A stretch of DNA of 64,000 nucleotides from Azoarcus sp. L1K30 (GTDB lineage Bacteria; Pseudomonadota; Gammaproteobacteria; Burkholderiales; Rhodocyclaceae): the NCBI RefSeq assembly GCF_018122735.1, contig NZ_JAGRRD010000001.1, positions 557,538 through 621,537 on the forward strand, given 5' to 3'. This document shows positions 8,468 through 17,908 of the stretch, piece by piece. The translations under genes and the position numbers were made by a program. The notes under the pieces were generated by a model. It was not told the DNA's origin, searched no databases, and saw nothing but the letters and a program-made list of their open reading frames with translations. The first letter of the stretch is position 1. Every line of letters starts with the position of its first letter.

Positions 8468-8796
8468 GCAGAACGGTCTTGAAAGGCGCGGTTTGCACCT
8501 TTGTCCTTGCGCTGCTCGGAAGCGGTATCGCCCATGCCGGCGACCCGATGAAAGGCAAGGAAAAATCCACCGTATGCGCTGCATGCCATGGCGCCGACGG
8601 CAACAGTGCGTCGTCCGCATTTCCGCGGATTGCCGGACAGTATGAAGATTACCTGTTTCGCGCGCTGCTCGATTACAAGGCGGGAAAACGCAAGAACCCG
8701 ATCATGGCCGCTCAGGTCGAGAATCTGGGTAAGGGAGACCTCGCCGATCTGGCGGCCTGGTTCTCCAGCCAGGAAGGTCTCGTGTTCAAACGTTAG
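8464..8796 (+). CDS. Periplasmic cytochrome c (class I), second of a tandem pair
   Basis: A 110-residue monoheme cytochrome with a signal peptide ending near GSGIAHA, a heme site CAACH (about residues 38-42) and a likely axial Met in NPIMAAQ. It resembles the upstream gene in size and in segments such as AGQYEDYLFRALLDYKAGKR. This suggests duplication, or a c4-type di-heme protein split in two. The ATG overlaps the upstream stop (ATGA), so the two are translationally coupled. Two separate one-heme proteins in place of one di-heme c4 is the point to note. Confidence 0.9.
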   Translation: MSRTVLKGAVCTFVLALLGSGIAHAGDPMKGKEKSTVCAACHGADGNSASSAFPRIAGQYEDYLFRALLDYKAGKRKNPIMAAQVENLGKGDLADLAAWFSSQEGLVFKR

Positions 8797-8827
8797 CCTA
8801 GCGCGCTAAAGTGCGCGGCGTGTGGGC

Positions 8828-9259
8828 TCAGAGCAATCCCGCGCGCCGCCGCACGCAGTCCAGGTAGGCCATGCCGTCGGGCGCCGTATTGTTACGCTGC
8901 GCGTTGAAGATGGTCTCGCCCAGGCATTCGAGTACATCGTGCAATGCGTCATGGCGGTTGCCGCGTTTGGCGCAGGCTGCGTCGAAGGCGCTGCGCAGGC
9001 CAGGCGGTTGATCGATCGACAATTGTTCTTCGATGGCGAGATGCAAGGACAGGTGAAGAAACGGGTTCACCTGACCATCTTCCGGGGAAAAGTCGCGATC
9101 GACGGCTTCGGGGTCTGTCACCAGGGCATGGTATTCGGGGTGGTTCTCGAGGATGTCGGCCGCAATGGTTTCAAGCGGGGTCAGCAACTCACGGGCGCCG
9201 TGCTTGCGCCAAGCGTCGATAAAGAAGCTGCGGACCTGTTCGCGGGAAGGATTGAACAT
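8828..9259 (-). CDS. DUF1841 family protein
   Basis: A 143-residue soluble protein of the DUF1841 family, mainly found in beta- and gammaproteobacteria. MFNPSREQVRSFF at the start and NPFLHLSLHLAIEEQLSID in the middle are typical. The length fits the family; the open frame upstream of 9259 looks non-coding. No biochemical function is established. It follows nth and the rnf operon in the same direction, 43 bases after nth, and may be the last gene of that unit. Confidence 0.85.
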   Translation of the reverse strand: MFNPSREQVRSFFIDAWRKHGARELLTPLETIAADILENHPEYHALVTDPEAVDRDFSPEDGQVNPFLHLSLHLAIEEQLSIDQPPGLRSAFDAACAKRGNRHDALHDVLECLGETIFNAQRNNTAPDGMAYLDCVRRRAGLL

Positions 9260-9302
9260 ATTGCTCTCGGCGTGATGGAGGGGAGTCGAGCCCAACGACG
9301 GT

Positions 9303-9944
9303 TCAGGCGGTCTTGTCGCGAAAGTTGCACAAGTCGCGCACGCAGCAGGCAACACAGTCCGGCTTGCGCGCGGTGCAGGTGTAGCGACCATGCAGGATCA
9401 GCCAGTGATGCGCGTCGAGCAGATAGGTTTTCGGCACGCGTTTCATCAGGGCATGTTCGACTTCGAGCACGTCCTTGCCAGGGGCGAGGCCGGTCCGGTT
9501 CGAGACGCGGAAGATGTGGGTATCCACCGCCATGACGGGTTGCCGAAAAACCGTATTGAGCACGACATTGGCGGTCTTGCGGCCCACACCAGGAAGCGCC
9601 TCGAGTGCATCGCGATTTGCAGGCACCTCGCCGCCATGGCGTTCGAGCAGCATGCGCGAGAGGGCGACCGTGTTCTTCGCCTTGTTGCGGAACAAGCCTA
9701 TGGTCTTGATATGCTCGGCTACGCCGTCCTCGCCCAGCGTGATCATAGCTTCGGGTGTGGGGGCGGCTGCGAACAGACGACGGGTGGCGATATTGACACT
9801 CTTGTCGGTGGCTTGTGCCGAAAGCACGACCGCGACCAGCAACTGATACGGCGTGTCGTATTCGAGTTCGGTCTGCGGTGCGGGATTGGCTGCGGCAAGA
9901 CGACGGAAGAACTCGTCGATCGCCTCGCGCTTCATCTTCGTCAT
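9303..9944 (-). CDS. nth: Endonuclease III (bifunctional DNA glycosylase/AP lyase)
   Basis: A 213-residue base-excision-repair enzyme that removes oxidised pyrimidines and cuts at the abasic site. The helix-hairpin-helix LPGVGRKTANVVLN carries the catalytic Lys, and VDTHIFRVSNR carries the catalytic Asp. The C-terminal 4Fe-4S cluster is C-x6-C-x2-C-x5-C. It starts 2 bases after the rnfE stop, the same rnf-nth linkage as in E. coli rsxABCDGE-nth. Confidence 0.97.
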   Translation of the reverse strand: MTKMKREAIDEFFRRLAAANPAPQTELEYDTPYQLLVAVVLSAQATDKSVNIATRRLFAAAPTPEAMITLGEDGVAEHIKTIGLFRNKAKNTVALSRMLLERHGGEVPANRDALEALPGVGRKTANVVLNTVFRQPVMAVDTHIFRVSNRTGLAPGKDVLEVEHALMKRVPKTYLLDAHHWLILHGRYTCTARKPDCVACCVRDLCNFRDKTA

Positions 9945-9946
9945 GT

Positions 9947-10669
9947 TCAGCCGGCAGCCGGCGTCGCGTCGGGTTCGGCGTCATGGCCGGACGCGGTATT
10001 CGTCGCCGTGGATTGTGGGCGGGCGCGCGCACGTGCCGCGAGACGCGCATTGATGGCGTTGTAAAGGGCAATCAGGCACCCGAGGGCAAAGAATGCGCCC
10101 GGTGGCAGAATGGTGATCAGGAAGCCCGGATAGTCGTCACCGAAGACGACCAGCGGCGAGGCCCCGGGAAAAATCATGTCGATGCCTGCGAACAAGGTGC
10201 CCGATCCGATCAACTCGCGCAAACCGCCCAGAAGCGCGAGCACCCAGAGCAGGCCGAAACCCATCATCACGCCATCGACGGTGGACGACAGCGCATCGTT
10301 CTTGGCGGCGAAGGCCTCGACCCGCGCAAGCACGATGCAATTGGTGACGATCAGCGGAATGAAGATGCCGAGCACGAGATAGAGGCTGTGCAACCAGGCA
10401 TTGAAAGCGAGATCCACCACGGTGACTAGCGCGGCGATGATCAGGATGAAGACCGGAATACGGATCTCGTAAGGAATGAGGTTGCGCAGGCTCGCAACGG
10501 CGAGATTGGCCAGTGCCATCACCAGGATGGTCGCCAGACCGAGGCTGACTGCGTTCACCATGTTGGTGCTGATGGCAAGAATCGGGCACAGGCCGAGCAA
10601 CTGGGCGAGGCCGGTATTCTGCTTCCACAGTCCGTTGTAGGCGCTTTCGCGCAAGGTCTGCATGTTCAT
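9947..10669 (-). CDS. rnfE: Electron transport complex subunit RnfE/RsxE
   Basis: A 240-residue inner-membrane subunit of the Rnf ion-translocating ferredoxin:NAD+ oxidoreductase (or Rsx SoxR-reducing) complex. About six membrane segments are visible, with the family segments NTGLAQLLGLCPILA and IPLIVTNCIVLARVEAFA; the latter Cys is a ligand of the intramembrane Fe cluster shared with RnfA. The last ~25 residues are a polar tail of no known role. It starts 12 bases after rnfG. Confidence 0.96.
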   Translation of the reverse strand: MNMQTLRESAYNGLWKQNTGLAQLLGLCPILAISTNMVNAVSLGLATILVMALANLAVASLRNLIPYEIRIPVFILIIAALVTVVDLAFNAWLHSLYLVLGIFIPLIVTNCIVLARVEAFAAKNDALSSTVDGVMMGFGLLWVLALLGGLRELIGSGTLFAGIDMIFPGASPLVVFGDDYPGFLITILPPGAFFALGCLIALYNAINARLAARARARPQSTATNTASGHDAEPDATPAAG

Positions 10670-10681
10670 TTCAAGCGCTCC

Positions 10682-11344
10682 TTACAGCGTACTGCCCGGT
10701 GCTGCGACAAAGAGGGCATCGGCGTGCGCCACGCCGAAGGCCGCCGCGCGACCGACTGCGCGCACCAGCGCGCGCGGGCTGACGGTTGCGCCAGTGCGAT
10801 AGTCGAAGGCACCGCCATCCTTGCGCACGGCCCATTTTTCCTGTTCCAGCGTCGACCAGGTGACGCCTTCGAACTGGCTGATCCAGGGGTGCTTCTTGTT
10901 GCGATCCTTCTTCGGATCAATGTAGTCGCCGAGCCCCGGTGTTTCCTTGTGGTTTGTTACCCGCACCCCGATGACCGTTCCATCGGCGCGCAGTGCCAGC
11001 ACGAAACCGATGCGGCCGGCGTAGCCGTCTCCCGCGGCCGCTTCGATGACCAGTGCCGCCGGCATGCCTTCTTTGCGCGCGCGCCACACGCGCACGCTGC
11101 CATCCGGACCCAGTGCAGCTTCGCCATGGATCGAGATCATGTCGGCCAGCAGGTCGTTGTCGTAGCTCGCGGGCGGCAGGACCTCGTTGATGAGGCGCAT
11201 CTGTTCCTCCTGCACCGAGGCGTCGATGGCAGGGCGGGTGACGTCGTGGGTGTAGGCCATGATCGCGGTGAACGCGAGGGTGAACACCGTCATGATCGCT
11301 GCCGTGCGCAGCGAGGTGCGGGCGGCGGAATACTTGGTACTCAC
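10682..11344 (-). CDS. rnfG: Electron transport complex subunit RnfG/RsxG
   Basis: A 220-residue protein with one N-terminal membrane segment (about residues 12-32) and a periplasmic FMN-binding domain. The flavinylation motif is TGATVSP (about residue 187), where FMN is bound to the Thr by ApbE. ETPGLGDYID is also conserved. The start is a GTG that overlaps the rnfD stop (GTGA), so translation is coupled. The longer frame upstream lies inside rnfD and is not used. Confidence 0.95.
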   Translation of the reverse strand: MSTKYSAARTSLRTAAIMTVFTLAFTAIMAYTHDVTRPAIDASVQEEQMRLINEVLPPASYDNDLLADMISIHGEAALGPDGSVRVWRARKEGMPAALVIEAAAGDGYAGRIGFVLALRADGTVIGVRVTNHKETPGLGDYIDPKKDRNKKHPWISQFEGVTWSTLEQEKWAVRKDGGAFDYRTGATVSPRALVRAVGRAAAFGVAHADALFVAAPGSTL

Positions 11345-12345
11345 GGTTGACGTCCTCCGCGGTGGCCAAACACCGCTGGCTGGGTCTTCATGTCGATCAG
11401 CGGCACGCAGATATTCATCAGCAAGACCCCGAAGGCGATCCCTTCGGGATAGGCGCCGAAGGCACGGATCAGGTAGGCAATGAGGCCGACGCCAGCGGCA
11501 AAAATGAGTTTGCCGCGCGGTGTGGTGGCACCCGATACCGGATCGGTGACGATGAAAAAGGCGGCCAGCATGGCGCCGCCGCTGGCAAGGTGGAACAGCG
11601 GCGATGCGAATTGCTCGGGATGAATAAGCCAGAAGATGCCCGACGTGACACCCAGGCCGACGAGGAAGCCTGTTGGCAAATGCCAGGTGATGGTGCGCGA
11701 CGCCAGCAGGAACAGGCCGCCCAGCAGATAGCCTGCCGCGATCCATTCCCAGCCGCGGCCACCGACGGCGCCATACGTATTTGACTGCAGCAGCGTGGCG
11801 ACGCTCCCATTGGCCCGTAATCCGGTTCGCAGCGCATCGAGCGCAGTGGCGCCGGTGACGGCGTCGAGTTCGCGCGCGCCGCCTAGAATGAGATGGAGCT
11901 GGGTGGCGAAGTCAACGGTGCCGGCGGCCGGCCATTGCGACATCAGTGCGGGGTAGGCCACGATCATGGTGCAATACGCAGCCATGGCCGGATTGAACGG
12001 ATTCTGTCCAAGCCCGCCATACAGATGCTTGACGGCGACGATGGCCACGAGTACTGCGAGCACGGTCAGCCACCATGGCACGATGGGCGGAAACGCGAGC
12101 GCCACCAGCCATGCCGTGACCACAGCCGAGAGATCGGTGGCAGCGAGCATGACCGGACGCTTGCGCAATGACAGCATGATCACTTCTGCCGCGACGGCGG
12201 TGAGCGTGGCGATTGCGATATTGACTAGGATGCCTGCGCCGATCTGCCAGACGTATGCTGCGATTCCGGGCACGAGGGCGAGCAGCACGTTGAACATGAC
12301 GCGCTGCACGCTGGCCGGCTTGCGGATGTAGGGAGAATGGATCAT
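11341..12345 (-). CDS. rnfD: Electron transport complex subunit RnfD/RsxD
   Basis: A 334-residue polytopic inner-membrane subunit carrying covalent FMN. The flavinylation motif is DAVTGATALDAL (about residue 170). NPFNPAM and DPVSGATTPRGK are family signatures. It starts 4 bases after the rnfC stop at the first codon of MIHSPYIRKPASVQRVM, the conserved N-terminus. Its stop overlaps rnfG. Confidence 0.96.
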   Translation of the reverse strand: MIHSPYIRKPASVQRVMFNVLLALVPGIAAYVWQIGAGILVNIAIATLTAVAAEVIMLSLRKRPVMLAATDLSAVVTAWLVALAFPPIVPWWLTVLAVLVAIVAVKHLYGGLGQNPFNPAMAAYCTMIVAYPALMSQWPAAGTVDFATQLHLILGGARELDAVTGATALDALRTGLRANGSVATLLQSNTYGAVGGRGWEWIAAGYLLGGLFLLASRTITWHLPTGFLVGLGVTSGIFWLIHPEQFASPLFHLASGGAMLAAFFIVTDPVSGATTPRGKLIFAAGVGLIAYLIRAFGAYPEGIAFGVLLMNICVPLIDMKTQPAVFGHRGGRQP

Positions 12346-12349
12346 CGGC

Positions 12350-14038
12350 TCAGGGGGTGGATTCGGGCGAGCGGTCGGGTGAGGGGGGATTACCGGATGC
12401 TGCAGGATCTTCAAGCGATGCCTTGATCCGGCGGGCGTCAATCTCGGCGATTTCAGCTTCGGTGTCCGCGCTGAGCTGGTCCGTGTTGCGTGGCTGCACG
12501 GCTTCCTTCTGTGCCTTGGCGCGCGCAAGCGCGGCGGCAATCAGCGCTTTCTTGGGGTCTTCGTCGGCTTTGGCGGCAGTGCTTGGCGCAGGCGTGTCGC
12601 CGAGTTTTGCCCGTGTTTCCGCCGCCTTCGCAGCCAGCTTGGCGGCTTTCTCTTCTTTTTCGCGTTCCTGGCGGAAATTGCGGAACTCGAAGCGATCGCG
12701 GGCCTGATCCGCAGCGGACTTTTCGCGTTCGCGTGCCCAGATCTCGCTCTTGGCGAAACGGTAATAGTCCACCAGCGGGATGTGCGACGGGCAGACGTAG
12801 CTGCAGCAGCCGCATTCGATGCAGTCGAACAGGTTGTATTCCTGTGCCTTGCCGAAATTGTGTGCGCGGCTGAACCAATAGAGCTCGAACGGCTGGAGCT
12901 CGGCGGGGCAGGCACGTGCGCATTCGCCGCAGCGGATGCATGGCTGTTCGGGCAGCGGCGGCGGAAACAGGGCAGGGGACGCGGAGATGATGCAATTGGT
13001 GCCCTTCACAACCGGTACATCGAGGCGCGGCAGCGCGAAGCCCATCATCGGGCCACCCATCAGGGTGCGGTCGGTATCGGGTTTAGGGCCGCAAAGCGTC
13101 AACAGGTGTGAGATCGGCGTGCCGATCAACACTTCGTAGTTGCCCGCGCGGGCGACGTTGCCGGTCAGGGTGACGATGCGGGACAGCAGCGGTTCGCCAT
13201 GCGCGAGTGCCCGATAGACGGCGTGTGCGGTGCCGACGTTGAAACACTGCACGCCGAATTCTGCTCCCAGCTTGCCGTAGGGGATCTCGATGCCGGTGAG
13301 GACCCGGATCAGCTGCTTTTCACCGCCAGCGGGATAAAGTGAAGGCACGGCCACGACAGAAGTCTCGCCGTCGATATTCGAGGCGGCAGCCTGCATCGCT
13401 GCGATGGCCTCCGGCTTGTTGTCCTCGATACCGATCACGAGGCGGCGGGCGCCGATGAGATCGCGCAGAATCGATGCGCCTGCGAGGATGTCCCGCGCGC
13501 GTTCGCGCATCAGGCGATCATCGCAGGTGATCCAGGGTTCGCATTCGGCGCCGTTCAGGATCAGGGTTTCGATTCCGGTGCCGCGCCCGAGCTTGACGTG
13601 GCTGGGAAAGGTGGCGCCACCGAGGCCGACAATGCCGCAATCACGCAACTGCGCTAGCGCCTGTTCGCGCGAGGCGGTGTGGTAGTCGAACACCTGGCGC
13701 TCGATCCAGCGATCGGCACCGTCGGGCTCGATGACCACGCAACGGGTATTCAGATCGGAAGGGTGGGCAAGCGGATGCAGGCCGAACTCGATGACCTTGC
13801 CTGAAGTCGGCGCATGTACCGCGGTACCGAGTGTGCCCTCGGGTTCGCCGATACGCTGCCCCTTGAGTACAAGGTCGCCGACCTGCACGATGCAACGTGC
13901 GGTGGCGCGCGTGCTCTGTCGCAGCGGCACGATCAGGCGCTCGGGCATCGGCGCCATGGCGATCGGCGCATGGGCGGATTCGCTCTTGTGGGCGTCGGGC
14001 TTGACCCCGCCACGGAAACTGAAAAGACGCGTGATCAT
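12350..14038 (-). CDS. rnfC: Electron transport complex subunit RnfC/RsxC
   Basis: A 562-residue peripheral subunit on the cytoplasmic face, with NAD(H)/FMN-binding and SLBB-like domains. The glycine-rich site [15 protein letters not shown] is followed by two 4Fe-4S motifs, [12 protein letters not shown] and [12 protein letters not shown], near residues 375-430. The last ~110 residues are charged and Ala/Lys/Glu rich, a coiled-coil-like tail of the proteobacterial type. The ATG overlaps the rnfB stop (ATGA). Confidence 0.96.
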   Translation of the reverse strand: MITRLFSFRGGVKPDAHKSESAHAPIAMAPMPERLIVPLRQSTRATARCIVQVGDLVLKGQRIGEPEGTLGTAVHAPTSGKVIEFGLHPLAHPSDLNTRCVVIEPDGADRWIERQVFDYHTASREQALAQLRDCGIVGLGGATFPSHVKLGRGTGIETLILNGAECEPWITCDDRLMRERARDILAGASILRDLIGARRLVIGIEDNKPEAIAAMQAAASNIDGETSVVAVPSLYPAGGEKQLIRVLTGIEIPYGKLGAEFGVQCFNVGTAHAVYRALAHGEPLLSRIVTLTGNVARAGNYEVLIGTPISHLLTLCGPKPDTDRTLMGGPMMGFALPRLDVPVVKGTNCIISASPALFPPPLPEQPCIRCGECARACPAELQPFELYWFSRAHNFGKAQEYNLFDCIECGCCSYVCPSHIPLVDYYRFAKSEIWAREREKSAADQARDRFEFRNFRQEREKEEKAAKLAAKAAETRAKLGDTPAPSTAAKADEDPKKALIAAALARAKAQKEAVQPRNTDQLSADTEAEIAEIDARRIKASLEDPAASGNPPSPDRSPESTP

Positions 14039-14586
14039 GCAGATTTCCTGAGCTCGAAGACGGGGTATTTCCATTTCCACGTCTGGACCGTTTCAGGGAC
14101 TTCCACCATCGTGATGCAGTCGACCGGGCACGGCGCCAGGCACAGCTCGCAACCGGTGCAGAGCGGCTCGACCACGGTGTGCATCTGCTTGGCGGCGCCG
14201 ACGATGGCATCCACTGGACAGGCCTGGATGCACAGCGTGCAGCCGATACAGGTCTGTTCGTCGATGAGCGCGACCGACTTGGGCTTTTCCACGCCGTGCT
14301 CTTCGGAGAGCGGCTTGAACTCACGCCCGAGCAGGTCCGCCAGTTTGCGGATGCCTTCTTCGCCACCGGGCGGGCACTGGTTGATGTCGGCCTCGCCCTT
14401 GGCAATGGCCTCGGCATACGGCTTGCAGCCCGGATAGCTGCACTGGCCGCACTGAGTCTGCGGCAGGATGGCGTCGATTTTTTCGACCAGGGGATCGCCT
14501 TCCACGCGGAAGCGAATGGCGGCATACCCCAGCGCTGCGCCGAGCACCAGGGCGATCCCGGTCATGATGAGGAGGGCTGTAAGCAT
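14035..14586 (-). CDS. rnfB: Electron transport complex subunit RnfB/RsxB (polyferredoxin)
   Basis: A 183-residue iron-sulfur protein with an N-terminal membrane anchor (about residues 4-24). Next comes a CxxCxxxxC-type cluster site (CGQCSYPGC ... CPPGG), then two 4Fe-4S ferredoxin motifs, [12 protein letters not shown] and [12 protein letters not shown]. It passes electrons from ferredoxin or RnfC into the membrane arm. About 105 bases separate it from rnfA upstream; the other rnf genes are packed tightly after it. Confidence 0.97.
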   Translation of the reverse strand: MLTALLIMTGIALVLGAALGYAAIRFRVEGDPLVEKIDAILPQTQCGQCSYPGCKPYAEAIAKGEADINQCPPGGEEGIRKLADLLGREFKPLSEEHGVEKPKSVALIDEQTCIGCTLCIQACPVDAIVGAAKQMHTVVEPLCTGCELCLAPCPVDCITMVEVPETVQTWKWKYPVFELRKSA

Positions 14587-14691
14587 TCGTGGTTCAGTCG
14601 TGCGGATTGCGCAATGATGGACAGCAACAGGCTGTGGAGGTTTGCGCCAGATCAGGGATTGCGGTCGAAGGCCCCGGGCGGCATTGGCGCA

Positions 14692-15276
14692 TCAGTGAAA
14701 ACGATCCAGGCTGGCAAAGCCCATGAAGGCGAGGCTCATGAACCCGGCCGTGATCATCGCAATGGCCGTCCCCTTGAATGGAAGGGGGACGTCGGCGCCG
14801 TCCAGCCGTTCGCGGATGCCAGCGAACAGTACCAGCGCGAGCGTGAATCCGATTGAAGAGCCGAAACCGAACAGCAGCGATTCGAGTAGATCATGACGCA
14901 GCCCTACGTTGAGCAGCGGTACGCCAAGAACCGCACAGTTCGTCGTGATCAGCGGCAGGTAGATGCCGAGGACCTGATGCAGCAGTGGACTGGTTTTCTG
15001 AATGACGAGTTCGGTCAACTGCACGATCGCAGCAATGACCACGATGAAGGACAAAGTGCGCAGATAGGCAAGATCGAACGGTACCAGCAGGTAATGATCG
15101 ATCAGATAGCTGGAGCCTGAGCCCAGTGTCAGGACGAAGGTGGTTGCCGCGCCCATGCCGATCGCAGTCTCGAGCTTCTTCGACACGCCCATGAAGGGGC
15201 ACAGGCCGAGAATGCGGACGAAGACGACGTTGTTGACCAGGACTGCGCCGATGACAACGAAAATATAACTGCTCAT
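14692..15276 (-). CDS. rnfA: Electron transport complex subunit RnfA/RsxA
   Basis: A 194-residue inner-membrane subunit, first gene of rnfABCDGE. Six membrane segments are expected. [20 protein letters not shown] and [16 protein letters not shown] carry the two Cys that hold the intramembrane Fe cluster with RnfE. In Azoarcus-type diazotrophs an Rnf complex feeds electrons to nitrogenase, but no nif gene is visible here, so Rnf or Rsx use is open. Confidence 0.96.
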   Translation of the reverse strand: MSSYIFVVIGAVLVNNVVFVRILGLCPFMGVSKKLETAIGMGAATTFVLTLGSGSSYLIDHYLLVPFDLAYLRTLSFIVVIAAIVQLTELVIQKTSPLLHQVLGIYLPLITTNCAVLGVPLLNVGLRHDLLESLLFGFGSSIGFTLALVLFAGIRERLDGADVPLPFKGTAIAMITAGFMSLAFMGFASLDRFH

Positions 15277-15303
15277 GATCCGAGGGCCGGGATTAACCGC
15301 GCG

Positions 15304-15332
15304 ATTATCCCCTTCCGCTCCGGGTCGCTCAA
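15304..15332 (-). promoter_or_regulatory. Candidate sigma70 promoter of rnfABCDGE
   Basis: On the minus strand TTGAGC (15327-15332), a 17-base spacer and GATAAT (15304-15309) lie about 30 bases before the rnfA start. The -35 box sits in an imperfect inverted repeat (CCGGG...CCCGG), a possible operator or a terminator stem for pyrD. Confidence 0.5.
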
Positions 15333-15378
15333 GCCCGGTGCGGTTATAGCGATATATATTCGCGCGCTGATTCGTGTG

Positions 15379-16383
15379 TCAGGCGGTGGCGCGTACGCAC
15401 TCGCCCACGAGGGTCGGGCCGCGGTAGATCAGTCCGCTGTAGAGCTGGACCAGATCGGCGCCCGCATCGAGCTTCGCCCGTGCGCCGCGCCCGTCGAGTA
15501 CGCCGCCGGCAGCAATGATCGGCAATTCACCGCCGAGGGCCTGCTTCAGTTGGCGCACCACACCGGTCGACGCTTCGAACACCGGGGCGCCCGATAGTCC
15601 GCCCTGCTGCTCGCCGTAGCGAACACCCTGGACCTTGTCGCGTGCGATCGTGGTATTGGTGGCAATGACACCGTCGATCCGGTGGCGGCGCAGGGCGTCG
15701 GCAATGTTGATGACTTGCTCGGGCTCGAGGTCGGGGGCGATTTTCAGCGTCAGCGGCACGTAGCGACCGTGGGCGTCGGCCAGACGGGTCTGCGCGGCCT
15801 TGAGCTTGCCGAGCAGGTCGTCGAGTTCGGATTCGCCCTGAAGCTGGCGCAGGTTCTTGGTGTTGGGTGAGGAGATGTTGACGGTGACGTAGCTTGCGTA
15901 CGGATATACCTTGTCCAGGCAGGCGAGGTAGTCGCTGGCTGCATCTTCCATCGGCGTGTCGAAGTTCTTGCCGATATTGATGCCCAGAATGCCCTTGAAT
16001 CTTGCCGCCTTGACGTTGGCAACCAGCACGTCAACGCCATGATTGTTGAATCCCATGCGGTTGATGATGCCGCGCACTTCGGGCAGGCGGAACATGCGCG
16101 GGCGCGGATTACCCGGCTGAGGACGCGGCGTGACGGTGCCGATTTCGATGAAACCGAAGCCCATCAGCGCCAGGCCATCGATGGCTTCGCCATTCTTGTC
16201 GAGACCGGCGGCAAGACCGATGCGATTGGGGAAACTCAGGCCCATGACCTCGACCGGCTCCGAGGGCGCGGGCTTTCCCCTGGGAAAGATGCGGCCGGCA
16301 AGGCTTAGGGAGGCAAGGGTGAATTCGTGAGCAGTTTCTGCGTCGAGCGAAAACAGGACGGGGCGGGCGATGTTATAGAGCAT
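15379..16383 (-). CDS. pyrD: Dihydroorotate dehydrogenase (quinone), class 2
   Basis: A 334-residue FMN enzyme of pyrimidine synthesis that oxidises dihydroorotate at the inner membrane and reduces quinone. Seen are the N-terminal membrane-contact helices, [16 protein letters not shown], the catalytic loop [14 protein letters not shown] with its Ser base and [20 protein letters not shown]. The length and N-terminus ([20 protein letters not shown]) match class 2 enzymes. It lies between bpt and rnfA, 56 bases after bpt. Confidence 0.97.
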   Translation of the reverse strand: MLYNIARPVLFSLDAETAHEFTLASLSLAGRIFPRGKPAPSEPVEVMGLSFPNRIGLAAGLDKNGEAIDGLALMGFGFIEIGTVTPRPQPGNPRPRMFRLPEVRGIINRMGFNNHGVDVLVANVKAARFKGILGINIGKNFDTPMEDAASDYLACLDKVYPYASYVTVNISSPNTKNLRQLQGESELDDLLGKLKAAQTRLADAHGRYVPLTLKIAPDLEPEQVINIADALRRHRIDGVIATNTTIARDKVQGVRYGEQQGGLSGAPVFEASTGVVRQLKQALGGELPIIAAGGVLDGRGARAKLDAGADLVQLYSGLIYRGPTLVGECVRATA

Positions 16384-16439
16384 GGGGCAGGATTGTAGCG
16401 ATTCGGCGGACCCGGCGCGATGCGGCGATCCACAGTGGA

Positions 16440-17177
16440 TCAGGCGGGCGGGTCGGCTGGCGCGTGCAGTTCGACCCATTCGCCCTTGCGATAGGCTTCG
16501 ATCTGGCGGAATTGGGCCTTGTAGGCCATCTTGCGGCTCTCTGCGATCCAGTAGCCGAGGTAGAGATAGGGCAAGCGCAGGCGTCGGCAGACCTCGATCT
16601 GCCACAGGATGCCAAAGGTGCCGAAGGCGCTGCGCTCGACATCCGGGTCGTAGAACGTGTACACGCTTGACAGGCCGTCGGTCAGGCGGTCAACCACGCT
16701 GACCATGCGCAGTTCGCCCTGCTCCCGGAACGCCACGATACGGGTGTCGACATGGCTTTGCAGCAGGAAGTGCGTGTATTGCTCGCGGTTGTCCAGATCC
16801 ATGCCGCCACCGGCGTGGCGCGAGGCCTGGTAACGTTGATACAGGCGGTAATGCTCCTCGGAGAACTCGAGTCCACATTCGTGTGCTTCGAGTGCGGCGT
16901 GGCGCTTCCAGGCGCGGCGCTGGCTGCGGTCGGGCGTGAATCGATTGACCGCGATACGAACCGGTACACAGGCCTGGCAATGGTCGCAGTGCGGGCGGTA
17001 GGTGAACAGGCCGCTGCGGCGAAAGCCCCTGCGGACGAGGTCGCTGTAGATCTGCGGATCGATCAGGTGCCCGGGGGTGGCCACCTGCGAGCGTGCGGTG
17101 CGATCCGGCAGGTAGGAACAGGCATACGGCGCCGTGGCGTAGAACTGGATCAGTGCGTAAGGATAGTCCTGCTTCAT
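16440..17177 (-). CDS. bpt: Aspartate/glutamate leucyltransferase (Bpt, Ate-like)
   Basis: A 245-residue N-degron enzyme. It transfers Leu from tRNA to N-terminal Asp or Glu of proteins so that ClpS/ClpAP can degrade them. The N-terminal Cys-rich segment ([16 protein letters not shown] ... [12 protein letters not shown]) and the C-terminal [19 protein letters not shown] are typical of bacterial Ate/Bpt. The ATG overlaps the aat stop (ATGA), placing the two N-degron transferases in one coupled unit. That pairing is common in proteobacteria. Confidence 0.94.
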   Translation of the reverse strand: MKQDYPYALIQFYATAPYACSYLPDRTARSQVATPGHLIDPQIYSDLVRRGFRRSGLFTYRPHCDHCQACVPVRIAVNRFTPDRSQRRAWKRHAALEAHECGLEFSEEHYRLYQRYQASRHAGGGMDLDNREQYTHFLLQSHVDTRIVAFREQGELRMVSVVDRLTDGLSSVYTFYDPDVERSAFGTFGILWQIEVCRRLRLPYLYLGYWIAESRKMAYKAQFRQIEAYRKGEWVELHAPADPPA

Positions 17178-17908
17178 GCTTGCTTGCCTGTCGCCGCGCT
17201 GCTGCCCCAGTGGATGTCGTCGATCAACGCCTGTTGCCAACGCCCGGGCTGCGGGCCCGAACGTGTCCATGACTCAAGCCCGGCTGCAAAGTCGCTGCGT
17301 GCAATCTCGCGGGCACCCATCGAGAGCAGGTGAGGCGTCGTCATCTGGCAATCTATCACGGCAAAATCCAGCGCTTCAAGGAGTCGTGCCAAGTGAGCGA
17401 GCGCGACCTTGGATGCGTCCGTCTCGCGCGAGAACATGGACTCGCCAAAGAACGCTCGCCCCAGGGCCATGCCGTAGAGCCCCCCGACCAGATTGCCTTC
17501 GCGCCAGCACTCGACGCTATGGGCAAAACCGAGTTCGTGCATGCGGATGTACGCGTTGCGGATGTCTGTTGTGATCCATGTGCCGCCACCGGGTTCCCTT
17601 GGCGCTGCGCATTCCGACACGACTCTGGCAAAGACCGAGTCGACACGCACTTCGAATCGCCCCTGACGCAAGACCTTGCGCAACGAGCGCCTGATGCGGA
17701 TGTCGCCCGGTACCAGGATCAATCTTGGGTCCGGACTCCACCACAGGATGGGTTCGCCCGCGCTGAACCACGGGAAGATGCCGCGCTCATAGGCAGCGCA
17801 AAGCCAGTCCGGTGTCAATTCGCCGCCGGCGGCCAGCAATCCGTTGGGTTCGGCAAGGGCCCGCGTCAAGGGCGGAAACGCGGGTTTGCCGCTGAGCCAG
17901 GGAATCAT
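17174..17908 (-). CDS. aat: Leucyl/phenylalanyl-tRNA--protein transferase
   Basis: A 244-residue enzyme that adds Leu or Phe to proteins with N-terminal Lys or Arg, marking them for Clp[42 protein letters not shown] and [18 protein letters not shown] are conserved Aat segments. It overlaps both neighbours by 4 bases: fbpC upstream and bpt downstream. Its synthesis is therefore tied to an iron-transport ATPase gene, an unusual coupling. Confidence 0.97.
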   Translation of the reverse strand: MIPWLSGKPAFPPLTRALAEPNGLLAAGGELTPDWLCAAYERGIFPWFSAGEPILWWSPDPRLILVPGDIRIRRSLRKVLRQGRFEVRVDSVFARVVSECAAPREPGGGTWITTDIRNAYIRMHELGFAHSVECWREGNLVGGLYGMALGRAFFGESMFSRETDASKVALAHLARLLEALDFAVIDCQMTTPHLLSMGAREIARSDFAAGLESWTRSGPQPGRWQQALIDDIHWGSSAATGKQA

